43,747 bases of DNA from Chara braunii (GCA_003427395.1 BFEA01000005.1:1044906-1088652), one strand, 5' to 3'; shown: positions 31,273 to 42,325, numbered from the stretch's first letter. Numbers and translations are program-made. Notes: generated from the letters alone by a model not told the origin.

Positions 31273-31425
31273 GCATCTTCTTCTTCTTCTTCTTCTTCTT
31301 CTCCTTCCTCTTCTTCTTCCTCTTCTTCTCCTTATCCTTCTTCTTCTTCTCCTTCCTCTTCTTCTCCTTATTCTTTATCTTCTTCTTCTTCTCCTTCTTC
31401 TTCTTCATCTTCTTCTTATTATTGG
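31273..31425 (+). repeat. CT-rich tract, copy B
   Basis: TTC-rich tract of about 150 bp. Its complement gives a Lys/Glu-rich spurious ORF. Confidence 0.95.
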
Positions 31426-34378
31426 GCTACTCAAACTCTTGTTTTTCACTCACACACTAGTGGGTAGTGCTCCGATTCTTCTATGGATGATCTCTCGTTG
31501 GATACTTGTGATTTGGGCTACTCAAACTCTTGTTTTTCATTCACACAAGTGCCCCGATTCTTCCATGGATGATCTTTTGTTGGATACTTGTGATTTGGAT
31601 CACTCAAACTTTTGTCTTTCATTCACACACTAGTAGGTAATGCTTTGATTCTTCTATGTATGATCTCTTGTTGGATACTTGTGATTTGGGTTACTCAAAC
31701 TCTTGTTTTTCACTCACACACTAGTAGGTAGTGCTCCGATTCTCATATGGATGATCTCATGTTGGATACTTGTGATTTGGGCTACTCAAACTCTTGTTTT
31801 TCACTCACACACTAGTAGGTAGGGCTCCGATTCTTCTATGGATGATCTCATGCTGGTTACTTGTGATTTGGGCTATTCAAACTCTTGTTCTTCACTCACA
31901 TGCTAGTAGGAAATCCTCCGATTCTTCCATGGATGATCTCTTGCTCAAATCTTGTGAGATAACATAGTGCAACTCTTGTTTTTCATTCACACACTAGTAG
32001 GTAGTGCTCTGATTCTTCTATGGATGATCTCCTGTTGGATACTTGTGATTTGGGCTACTCAAACTCTTGTTTTTCAGTCACACACTGGTAGGTAGTGCTC
32101 CGATTTTTCTATGGATGATCTCATGTTGGATACTTGTGATTTGGGTTACTCAAACTCTTGTTTTTCATTCACACACTAGTAGGTAGTACTCTGATTCTTC
32201 TATGGATGATCTCATGTTGGTTACTTGTGATTTGGGTTACTCAAACTCTTGTTCTTCTCTCACATGCTAGTATGAGATCCTCTGATTTTTCCATGGATGA
32301 TCTCTAGCTCAAATCTTGTGAGATAGCCAAGTGCAACTTTTGTTTTTCATTCACACACTAGTAGGTAGTGCTCCGATTCTTCTATGGATGATCTCTTATT
32401 GGATACTTGTAATTTGGGTTACTCAAACTCTTGTTTTTCACTCACACACTACAAGGTAGTGCTCAGATTCTTCTATGGATGATCTCATGTTGGATACTTG
32501 TAATTTGGGCTACTCAAACTCTTGTTTTCCACTCACACACTAGTATGTAGTGCTCCGATTCTTCTATGGATGATCTCATGTTGGTTACTTGTGATTTGGG
32601 CTACTCAAACTCTTGTTCTTCACTCACGTGCTAGTAGGAGATCCTCCGATTCTTCCATGGATGATCTTTAGCTCAAATCTTGGGAGACAACCTAGTGCAA
32701 CTCTTGTTTTTCATTCACACACTAATAGGTAGTGCTCCGATTTTTCTATGGATGATCTCTTGTTGGATACTTGTGATGTGGGTTACTCAAACTCTTGTTT
32801 TTCACTCACACACTAGTAGGTAGTGCTCCGATTGTTCTATGGATGATCTCTTGTTGGATACTTGTGATTTGGGTTACTCAAACTCTTGTTTTTCATTCAT
32901 ACACTCGTAGGTAGTGCTCCGATTCTTCTATGGATGATCTCTTGTTAGATACTTGTGATTTGGGCTACTCAAACTCTTGTTTTTCACTCACACAATAGTA
33001 GGTAGTGCTCTGATTCTTCTATGGATGACCTCTTGTTGGTTACTTGTGATTTTGGGCTACTCAAACTCTTGTTCTTCACTCACATGCAAGTAACAGACCC
33101 TCTGATTCTTCCATGGATGATCTCTTGCTCAAATCTTATGAGATAGCCTAGTGCAACTCTTGTTTTTCATTCACACACTGGTAGGTAGTGCTCCGATTCT
33201 TCTATGGATGATCTCTTGTTGGATACTTGTGATTTGGGCTACTCACACTCATGTTTTTCACTCACACACTAGTAGGTAGCGCACCGCTACTTTCATGGAT
33301 GATCCTTAATGCAATCTTGGTGATCTTGCCTACTCACACTTATGCTTGTCACTCACACACTAGTAGGTAGTGCACCATTACTTACATGGACGATCTTTGA
33401 TGCAATCTTGGTGATCTGGCCTACTCACACTCATGATTTTCACTCGCACACTAGTAGGTAGTGCACGGCTACTTCTGTGGGTGATGTTTGATGCAATCTT
33501 GGTGATTTAGCCTACTCACACTCATGCTTTTCACTCACACACTAGTAGGTAGTGCACCGCTACATCTATGGATGATCTTTGATTCAACTTTGGTGATCTA
33601 GCCTATGCACACTCATGCTTTTTACTCACACATTAGTAGGTAGTGCACCGCTACTTCCATGGATGATCTTTGATGCAATCTTGGTGATCTAGCTTACTCA
33701 CACTCATGCTTTTCATTCAGACACTAGTAGGTAGTGGACCGCTACATCCATGGATGATCTTTGATTCAATCTTGGTGATCTAGCCTACACAAGTTCATGA
33801 TTTTCACTCACACACTAGTAGGTAGTGCACCACTACTTCTATGGATGATCCTTGATGCAATCTTGGTGATCTAGCCTACTCACACTCATGCTTTTCACTC
33901 ACATACTAGTAGGTAGTGCACCGCTACTTCTATTGATGATCTTTGATGCAATCTTGGTGATCTAGCCTACTCACACTCATGCTTTTCACTCACATACTGG
34001 TAGATAGTGCACCGCTACTTCTATGAATGATCTTTGATTCAATCTTGGTGATATAACCTACTCAAGTTCGTGTTTCTCACTCACACACTTGTAGTAAGTG
34101 CACCGCTTCTTTCATGGATGACCTTTGGTTCGACCTTGGTGATCTAGCCTACTTAGATTCTTGCTTTCACCCACATTAGTAGTAGGATGTGCTTCGATTG
34201 CTCCCTGAATGGATCTTTGCTCAAATCTTTGTGTTTGATCTTATTAGACTCTTGCTTCACTCACACAATACTAGGTGGTAATCCGGTTCCTACTTAATTG
34301 ATCTTTCCTCCATGTTCATGTGCTTTTCACTAGTTGTAGTTTCTCATTGTCATGTTGATGTGTGTTGTGATGTTCCGG
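31424..34378 (+). repeat. 91-bp satellite array with higher-order structure
   Basis: Some 20 type-I monomers (31424 to about 33240) contain TACTCAAACTCTTGTTTTTC, CACACACTAGTAGGTAGTGC and TCTATGGATGATCTC. About nine type-II monomers (33240-34080) carry GTGCACCGCTACTTC and GCAATCTTGGTGATCTAGC. A variant monomer marked GCTCAAATCTTGTGAGA or close recurs at 31943, 32307, 32671 and 33127, that is 364, 364 and 456 bp apart, equal to 4, 4 and 5 monomers. After 34080 the units decay and end in a TTGATCTTTCCTCCATGT unit also found at the window end. Confidence 0.95.
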
Positions 34379-34380
34379 TG

Positions 34381-34400
34381 TCGGGACTGGTGAGTCCCGA
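34381..34400 (+). repeat. terminal palindrome of copy C
   Basis: Identical to the palindrome at 27597-27616 although much of the remaining sequence has diverged. Confidence 0.9.
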
Positions 34401-34844
34401 ATAACATCCCGTCACTCAAAAGACTGTACATGGCCAATTTGTGCACGGCAGAGAAAACCAGAGGCAAAAGGGATGGAAGAATCGAAGGCATAGGCACAGG
34501 CATTTGGGGATCTAGAGGCTGCCCAGAGTCGTTGGGACCATTGAACCGAGAAGAAACTAACAAAACGGGAAGCGGCAAAGGACCGCAAGAAAGTAGCAAA
34601 GGCGATCCTTCCCCCGAAAAGGAGAAGGACCGCCGAAAAAAGTAGTGTCGTAGCATGTATACCGCAGGGAGAAAATAAATCAGGAAAATTGAGAAGATTA
34701 GTCGGGCCAAGAGGGCCGCCGGGATGCGGCACCGAGTGGGTCAAAGGGCCATGAGCGGGTGAGGAGCCACAACAAGAAGAGCGGTGCGCGGGATGCGAGA
34801 AGGACAAGGGATGGAGGCCGCCATAAGGCGAAAAAATGGCAAAG

Positions 34845-34948
34845 GTGTCGGGGACCACCGGCGGGACAAGGTGTCGGGGACCACCGGCGGGACAAAGTGT
34901 CGGGGACCACCGGCGGGACAAAGTGTTGGGGACCACATGAGACTAAGT
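34845..34948 (+). repeat. 26-bp GC-rich minisatellite, copy C
   Basis: GTGTCGGGGACCACCGGCGG recurs at 34845, 34871 and 34897, with a GTGTTGGGG variant at 34923. Further loose copies follow to about 35060. Confidence 0.95.
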
Positions 34949-35509
34949 AAAAGATACAGTATCGGGACAAGTACCTGCGGGACCACCGACGAGACAAGTA
35001 CCGGCGGGACCGCTAGCGGAACTAGTGTCGGGGACTACTGCGGAACAAGTGGCGGGGACTTGTGACGCCCCAAGGAAAAATGGTGGCGCGGCACGAAGTA
35101 CAAATAATTAAAGCAAGTGCACCCTCAAGATCTGAGATCCTGACGACCAAAAATATTTGCACCACTAGTGCAAGCACATATAAGAGGAAGTGGGAAGGTC
35201 AAAAGAAAAATAAAAAGTAAAGAAAACAAGTGCTAGAGACATGGGAACAATACGAAAAACCTCGGATTGACCTCCCCCAAGAAAAAGGAGTCAAAAAGAC
35301 TTCATGTGAAAAATAGGCCTCCGGGAGAAAATCGGAGTATGGGCGCTTATCGTTTGGGGGAGAAGGAGGCAAACGGAAGCTCTTGTGGACATGGAAAGGC
35401 CACAAGTGTAGTCCGAGAAATAACGGACTGACCCTTGGGCATAGGAAGGGCCAAAACTAAGAGGAAGGACCTAGAAAAGGGCCTTAACGGTTAGTTGACA
35501 CTTGGCATG

Positions 35510-35870
35510 CAAATAAAAAGAAAGAAAAGAAAAAGAAAATGTGGGAGAGTAAGACAAAAAGAGTGGGAGGGAGTGAGTGAGTTGGCCGTCAGTAGGGACT
35601 GACACAAGTAGGGACTAGTAGGTCCCTACTGTCCAAGAAAGGAGGAAAAAGAAAAGAAAAGAAAAGAAAAATGAGAAAATGGCCTCAACGGCTAGTTGAC
35701 ACGTGGCATGCAAAAAAGAAAAAGAAAAGAAAAAGAAAATGGAAGGTGAGAGAGGATGAGTGAGTTGGCCGTCAGTTGGGACTGCAGCAAGTAGGGACTG
35801 GCAAGTCCCTACTATCTACAAGTGGAGGAAAAAGAAAAAAGAAGAAAAAAAAGAAAAAGAGAAGAAAGGG
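35510..35870 (+). repeat. AG-rich simple repeats with duplicated GGGACT palindrome block, copy C
   Basis: AAAAG/GAAAA tracts at about 35513-35540, 35645-35670, 35713-35740 and 35825-35865 alternate with two copies of a GAGTTGGCCGTCAGT block (35579 and 35762). Each of those is followed by the GGGACT...AGTCCC or GGTCCC palindrome. Confidence 0.85.
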
Positions 35871-35950
35871 GGGAAAGTCAAAAGGACACTAACGGACAAA
35901 AATTGTCACCTAGGGAGGGCATTTTAGACCAGATTCATTTTGGCATATGG

Positions 35951-36023
35951 CGGTTACAAAGGACTTTGATTTTCTTTGATTTATGCAGGGAAAATCAAAG
36001 AAAATCAAGGCCCCTTGCAACCG
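35951..36023 (+). repeat. 73-nt conserved hairpin, copy C
   Basis: CGGTTACAAAGGACTTTGAT pairs with the arm ending TTGCAACCG. AAATCAAAGAAAATCAAGG forms the inner right arm. Confidence 0.9.
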
Positions 36024-38067
36024 AAAAATAACGGATCACCTAGGGGAGGCCAAACACATGTTTTAGGTGCACCGAGAGCCAAAATGGAGACCGGATGCAC
36101 TTGAGAGTTGAACGTTTCTTTTTCTTTCAGTTGGGGGCTAGTTGTGGGGCACTAAGATAAAGAAAATAGCCCCTACTGCAGTCCGAGTTGCAACGGACAC
36201 CATAGGGAAGGACAAACACATGCTTTGAGTGCTCCAGGAGCCAAAATTGAGCACGGAAGCACTTAGAAATTTAACGCTGCATTTTCTTTTAGCATGGGGC
36301 ATGTTGTGGGGCTGTGGGACTAAAGATTTGGTTGTGGCTGCAGTCCGAGAAATAACGGACTGCATGGGGATGCCTGGGTCAAGAGGAAATAAGCCACGCC
36401 ACGCCCAAAAGGGCTAGAAAATGGCGCCGTAGGCACAAGGGAGCATAACGGCAAAAGGCGACGACAAGGCGGGGGCCCGTGGCCGGAGAAGTGTTCGGCA
36501 CGCCTAAGGCACATCGGAATAATAAAATGGGACTGTCGGAGACATGGGGAGTCCAAAATAAAAATTGGGCATCAACCGGGATGACGCCGAGGACCAAATG
36601 AGCCCAAATAAAAATTGTCGAAAAATTGGGCTTTGTCGACGGCGCCGCCGGTGGGACGGAAAAATATGACTAGCATGAGGAAGCGTCTGGGACTTGAGGT
36701 GTCCCAAGGGAAAACCATTAGCCAATGTAGGGAGTGGACGCGCAAGGCGAATGGCACCGCCGAGATCGAAGATCTCGATGGTGGGAAATATTAGCACCAC
36801 TAGTGCGAGCACTAGTGAGGCTCAAACGGGTGAAACAGGAGCAAAAAAAACAAAGAAAAATGAATGATGGAGGGCTGCCCAGCAGTCCGAGATATCCCGG
36901 ACTAGCTAGGCATGGGAAAATAAGAGTCCAAAGGGCTCCATGCAAGAAAAAGGCTAGCCGTGGAAAATCGGAGCCAAGAGGGCTCAAAATCAGACAAATT
37001 GAGGCAAAATGAAGCCCCCCAAGAGCTTGGAGGTGACATTATTGTAATCCAAAAAATAACGGCCAACAGCCGGCCATGAACCTGGCCATGAATAGGGTTC
37101 TAAGGCCTAGAAAGGGACGGCACGACAGTTTGACACTTGTCAGAAAAAAAATAAAAGAAAAAGAAAAGAAAAAAGAGAGAAAATGGAGGAGGAATGAGAC
37201 AAAACAGGAGAAATGGGCGGAGGAAAATATGCCGGCCCATTGGGACTGCTGCAGTAGGGATTGGAAGGTCCCAATGATGACCTCACCCCTCCTAGATCCA
37301 AGGAGGGCATTCCGGATTGTAGAAACAATATCTAAATTAAAAACGGCAAAAAAAAAGGTTTTTTCTTTTCAGTCATGGATCTGATATCAGATCTCATGGT
37401 GGAGAGGAAACAACCGTTTTTTGTGGGCCAATTCAAAACGGCTAGCTCCAAAATGAGGTGGCAGCCCAAAATGGAAAGAAAACAAAAGAGGGAAAAATAC
37501 AGAACAGTGCATTTGGCCCAAAAGAGGCTCAGGTAACCCCGGAGAGGCCTAGTGGTGAAAATTGGCGATGGGGGTACCTCGGTTCACTATGGGGCACTTG
37601 AAGAGGCCCATGGGCTGGCCAGACTATTGTTCCCAGCCTACATAAGCTGGGAATTCAGTCCGCCACACTCCCATTTGCATGAGGAGTGCCCATGCTGCCC
37701 AATTGTGCCCATGAGATCACTACACTCACTTGGAGTGAAGTGAGGGGAACCCCTACCATTTTGGGAGCTTAGAGGAAATTGTGAGCTTGTGTGTAGGACT
37801 CTACGGGCTAGTGGTAGTGGAGGAAGGTAATCCGCCATAGCTCCTAGGCTAGTGAGGAAGAAGGCAAGGCTAGAAGGGGTCCCATTAGCACTCCTAGAGG
37901 GGAGGACTCCATAGCCATAGTGGTGGGAGCTTGTGGCAACTTGGGGGGAGGAGAGAGGAGGAAGGAGAAGGGTTTGGGGAAGGAGAAAACCATAGCTAAG
38001 TAGGAAGAAGCTTTATCGAAGGTTGGGATATCAACTCCAAGACCAAGAAGAGATGAGTGGAGAGAAC

Positions 38068-38325
38068 CATCTTCTTCTTCTTCTTCATCCTCTTCCCCCT
38101 CTTCTTCTTCTTCTTCTTCTTCTTCTTCTTCTTCTTCTTTTTCCCCTTCTCCTTCTTCTTCTTCTTCTTCTTCTTCCTCTCTCTCTTCTTCTCCTTCTTC
38201 TTCTTCTTCTTCCTATTTTTCTCCTTCATCTTTTTTCCCCTCCCCCTCTCCTTCCTCTCCCTCTTCTTCCTCTCCCTCTTTCTCTTCCCGCTCTTCTTCT
38301 TCTTTCTCCCCTCCTTCATTATTTT
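38068..38325 (+). repeat. CT-rich tract, copy C
   Basis: About 260 bp of TTC/CTT/TCC repeats, the longest of the four such tracts. Confidence 0.95.
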
Positions 38326-38343
38326 GATATTTTGGTGTTGATT

Positions 38344-40380
38344 GGTGCTTGGTTAGCCTCTTTCTTCACTATGGGGTAAATCGCAAGTTCAATCTTGGTT
38401 CAATCTAGTGTTTTTGTGTTGTTGTGCTCATGTATTGTCTATTTCTCCACTCCTATGTAAATCGCAACTTTCCTTTGTGTATATGTGAGTCCAAAAGTGA
38501 GTTTTACTCACTTTCTCTCCTCTCTCTCCCTCAATCTTCACTATGAGGTAAATTGCAAATTCAGTCTTGGTGCAATTTAGTGTTTTGGTGTTGTTGTGCT
38601 CATGTATTGTCTATTCTTCCACTCCTATGTAAAGTTCAACTTTCCCTTGTGTGTGTGTGAGTCCAAAAGTGAGTTTTACTCACTTTCTCTCCTCTCTCTT
38701 CCTCAATCTTCACGATGGGGTAAATCGCAAATTCAATATGGGTTCCATCTAGTGTCTTTGTGTTGTTGTGCTCATGTATTATCTATTCTTCCACTCCTAT
38801 GTAAAGCACAACTTTCCCTTGTGTGTGTGTGAGTCCAAAAGCGAGTTTTACTCACTTTCTCTCCTCTCTCTCCCTCAATCTTCACTATGGGGTAAATCGC
38901 AAATTCAATCTTGGTTCAATCCAGTGTTTTTGGGTTGTTGTGCTCATGTATTGTCTATTTTTTCACTCCTATGTAAATCGCAACTTTCCTCCTTGTGTAT
39001 GAGAGCTCAAATGTGTGTTTTTCTCTCTCATTCTCCATGTTTCACTTGTTTCCTCACTTGGGTGTGAATTGCAACTTCTTTTTTGATGTAATCTAGTGTT
39101 TGAGTAGTGTAGAATGCTTGTTTTGTTCATTCTTCCACTCCCATGTGAATCGCAACTTTCCTCCTTGTGTATGTGAACTCAAATGGATGTTTTTCTCTCT
39201 CATTCTCCATGTTTCACTTGTTTACTCACTTGGGTGTGAATCGCAAATTCTATCTTGATGTAATTTAGTGTTTGAGTAGTGTAGAGTGCTTGTTTTGTCC
39301 ATTCCTCCACTCTCATGTGAATCGCAACTCTCCACCTTGTGTATGTGAGCTAAAATGTGTGTTTTTCTCTCTCATTCTCCTTGTTTCACTTGTTTCTTCA
39401 CTTGGGTATGAATCGCAACTTCTATCTTGATGTAATCTAATGTTTGAGTAGTGTAGAGTGCTTGTTTTGTCCATCCTTCCACTCCCATGTAAATCACAAC
39501 TTTCCTCTTTGTGTGTGTGAGCTCAAATGTGTGTTTTTCTCTCCCTTTCTCCATATTTCACTTGTTTCCTCATTTGGGTGTGAATCGCAACTTCTATCTT
39601 GATGTAATCTAGTGTTTGAGTAGTGTAGAGTGCTTGTTTTTTCCATTCTTCCTCTCCCATGTGAATCGCAACTTCCCCTTTTGTGTGTGTGAGCTCATAT
39701 GTGTGTTTCTCTCTCTCATTCTCCATGTCTCATTTGCTTCTTCACTTGGGTGTGAATCGCAACTTCTATCTTGATGTAATATAGTGTTTGAGTAGTGTAG
39801 AATGCTTGTTTTGTCCATTCTTCCACTCCCATGTGAATCGCAACTTTCCTCCTTGTATGTGAGCTCATATGTGTGTTTTTCTCTCCTTCTCCCCTTGTTT
39901 CACTTGTTTCTTCACTTGAGTGTGAATCGCAACTTCTATCTCGATGTAATCTAGTGTTTGAGTAGTGTAGAGTGTTTATTTTGTCCATTCTTCCAGCCCC
40001 ATGTGAATCACGACTTTCCTCCTTGTGTATGTGAGCTCAAATGTGTGTTTTTCTCTCTTATTCTCCATGTTTCACTTGTTTCCTCACTTGTGTGTGAATT
40101 GCAACTTCAATCCTGGTGTAATCTAGTGTTTGAGTAGTGTAGAGTGCTCGTGTTGTCTGTTTTTCCACTCCTATATAAAGCACAACTTTCCCCCTTGTGT
40201 GTGTGAGCTCAAGTGTGTGTTTTTCCCTCCCTCTCTCCAAGTTTCGCTTGATTTTTCACTTGGGTGTGAATCACAACTTCAATCTTGGTGTAATCTAGTG
40301 TCTGGGTAGTGTAGAGTGCTTGCGTTGTTTGTTTTTTCCATTCCCAGGTAAAACGTTGTCTTTCTCCTCAGACTCTAGAC
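38344..40380 (+). repeat. 172-bp satellite array of copy C
   Basis: GTGTTGTTG recurs at 38416, 38588, 38760 and 38932 (last as GGGTTGTTG), spacing 172. GAGTAGTGTAGA recurs at 39102, 39274, 39446, 39618, 39790, 39960, 40132 and 40304 (as GGGTAGTGTAGA), spacing 172 with one step of 170. Each monomer has two GTGAATCGCAACTT-like halves about 80-92 bp apart. The first four carry AAAGTGAGT-TTT-ACTCACTTT, matching the palindrome in copy A with changed arms. Confidence 0.95.
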
Positions 40381-40457
40381 TAGATACCGCATGATTTCAC
40401 CCCCCCACCGTTTTCTATTCGAACGCGGTAATAGGGCGGATTGGTAGGCTGCTGATT
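40381..40457. other. boundary sequence after copy C satellite
   Basis: No feature recognised. Confidence 0.4.
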
Positions 40458-40675
40458 TTCAACAGTTTAAGCTTTTGCTGTGTTGTTTTTACTGAGTAGC
40501 TGTAGGATTGTGATTGTTGCTGAGATCTGGTCAGCACGGGCTGCTGCCACTAGGGAAGGGTAGGTGTTCAACATTTTAAGCTTTTGCTGTGTTGTTTTTA
40601 CTGAGTAATTGTAGGATTGTGACTGCTGCTGAGATCTGGTCATCACGGGTTGCTGCCACTAAGGAAGGGTAGGTG
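40458..40675. repeat. 109-bp tandem duplication
   Basis: 40458-40566 and 40567-40675 align with few differences. Both start TTCAACA and contain AAGCTTTTGCTGTGTTG and AGGAAGGGTAGGTG or a near match. Confidence 0.93.
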
Positions 40676-41285
40676 TTCAGTCAACGGCACAAGACCGCCC
40701 GGAATACGGAAAAACGGGTCAATGCGGCCCGGTGGTATGACAGTGACAACCTCGCTGAGACAAGGATATGAGGACTGGGACTTCTCAGACCTCATATTCT
40801 AGACATAAACAGATGTCTTGCAGACCTAGCAGGCCATCGGAGTCCGTTTTCTGAAAAAATAAAAAAACGGACTTCCTCCGAATTGTTGACCTTGACACCA
40901 GACGGCGCCCGAAACGGGCAATTGCGCCTAAACGGCGTCGGAATCCCACGAAATTTTGTAGAGGCCTTCCGTGTGACATACTGAGAGGGCCCACCAAGTT
41001 TCGGAGGATTCTGAGGTCGTTTGGGGCAGGAAACACAGGTCTGTGTATCTCGATTTTTCACCCTCGAAAAAAAAAAAAAAAACAGCAAAACGGTAAGTTA
41101 CCGTTTCCGGCAAATCTGCAAATTCTGCGATTTCTCAGCCAACTGTATCCGCTGCAAATCTGTGTTTTCTGCATTTTTGCTATAGGTTGTGTGCTGCGGG
41201 ATTGTGTTTTGCCTCCGTGATTAGGGAATACGGCGGACAACGGGCCCAGACGCTTGGGTTAGGGGGCCGCACGGGGCTAAGACTG
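40676..41285. other. no gene recognised; contains two perfect hairpins
   Basis: AGTCCGTTTT...AAAACGGACT at 40841-40873 is a perfect 10-bp inverted repeat with a 13-nt loop. AAACGGTAA-G-TTACCGTTT at 41088-41106 is a 9-bp inverted repeat following a poly(A) run. No coding frame is recognised. Confidence 0.6.
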
Positions 41286-42325
41286 CCTTGCACCTTCTCC
41301 CTCCACCACCACCTTCACCATCTCCCTCTCCCCATCCACCATAGCCATCCGCCTTGCACGGATGTCCAAAGGACAACCCAAAACACCTTGCACCTTCTTC
41401 CTCCACCTTCACCTACACCCATCCCCCATAGCCAACCACCTTGCCCCTTCTTCCTTCCCCTTCACCTACACCCATCCGCCATAGCCAAGCACCTTGCACC
41501 TTCTTCCTTCACCTTCACCTACACCCATCCTCCATAGCCAACCACCTTGCACCTTCTTCCTCCACCTTCACCTACACCTATCCACCATAGCCAACCACCT
41601 TGCACCTTCTTCCTCCACCCTCACCCACACCCATCCACCATAGCCGACCCCTTGCACCTTCTTCCTCCACCTTCACCTACATCCATCCACCATAGCCAAC
41701 CACCTTCCACCTTCTTCCTCCATCTTCACCTACGCCCATCCACCATAGCCAACCACCTTGCACCTTCTTCCTCCACCTTCACCTACACCCATCCTCCATA
41801 GCCAACCACCTTGCACCTTCTTCCTCCACCTTCACCTACACCTATCCACCATAGCCTACCACCTTGCACCTTCTTCCTCCACCCTCACCCACACCCATCC
41901 ACCATAGTCGACCACCTTGCACCTTCTTCCTCCACCTTCGCCTACACCCATCCACCATAGCCAAGCACCTTGCACCTCCTTCCTCCACCTTCACCTACAC
42001 CCATCCACCATAGCCAAGCACCTTGCACCTTTTACCTTCACCTTCACCTACACCCATCCACCATAGCCAACCACCTTGCACCTTCTTCCTCCACCTTCAC
42101 CTACACCCATCCACCATAGCCAACCACCTTGCACCTTCTTCCTCCACCTTCACCTACACCCATCCACCATAGCCAACCACCGTGCACCTTCTTCCTCCAC
42201 CTTCACCTACACCCATCCACCATAGCCAACCACCTTGCACCTTCTTCCTCCACCTTCACCTACACCCACCCACCATAGCCAACCACCTTGCACCTTTTTC
42301 CTCCACCATCTCCTTCCACCATCCA
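41286..42325. repeat. 53-bp minisatellite, about 19 units
   Basis: The unit reads CCACCTTGCACCTTCTTCCT, then CCACCTTCACCTACACCCAT, then CCACCATAGCCAA. The period of 53 is clear at 42071 and 42124. Because 53 is not a multiple of 3, all three frames rotate through each unit and give His/Pro/Ser-rich shadow ORFs. Confidence 0.95.

Larger units (their letters stand above)
27595..34378 (+). mobile_element. long non-coding repeat block, copy B (possible giant LTR)
   Basis: The 6784-bp block starts TG, followed by the perfect inverted repeat TCGGGACT-GGTG-AGTCCCGA (27597-27616). It then follows the shared order: minisatellite at 28185, AATATTAGCACCACTAGTGC at 28365 and again at 29575, 73-nt hairpin at 28915, GCAGTCC palindrome at 29143, stem-loop at 30109, the TACCTCGGTTCAC and CAGCCTACATAAGCTGG block at 30750-30830, donor-like site, CT-rich tract and 91-bp satellite. 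It runs directly into copy C at 34379 with no spacer. An N lies at 28684. ORFs inside are low-complexity or shadow frames. Confidence 0.75.
34379..40380 (+). mobile_element. long non-coding repeat block, copy C (possible giant LTR)
   Basis: The block starts with TG and the same terminal palindrome as copy B. Landmarks in order are GCGGCAAAGGACCGCAAGAAA near 34572, minisatellite at 34845, AATATTTGCACCACTAGTGC at 35152, 73-nt hairpin at 35951, GCAGTCC palindrome at 36340, second AATATTAG block at 36787, ACCTCGGTTCAC near 37577, CT-rich tract at 38068 and 172-bp satellite from 38416. The GATATGG stem-loop is deleted near 37320. The true end may lie beyond 40380, because the window end carries related satellite. 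Confidence 0.75.
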
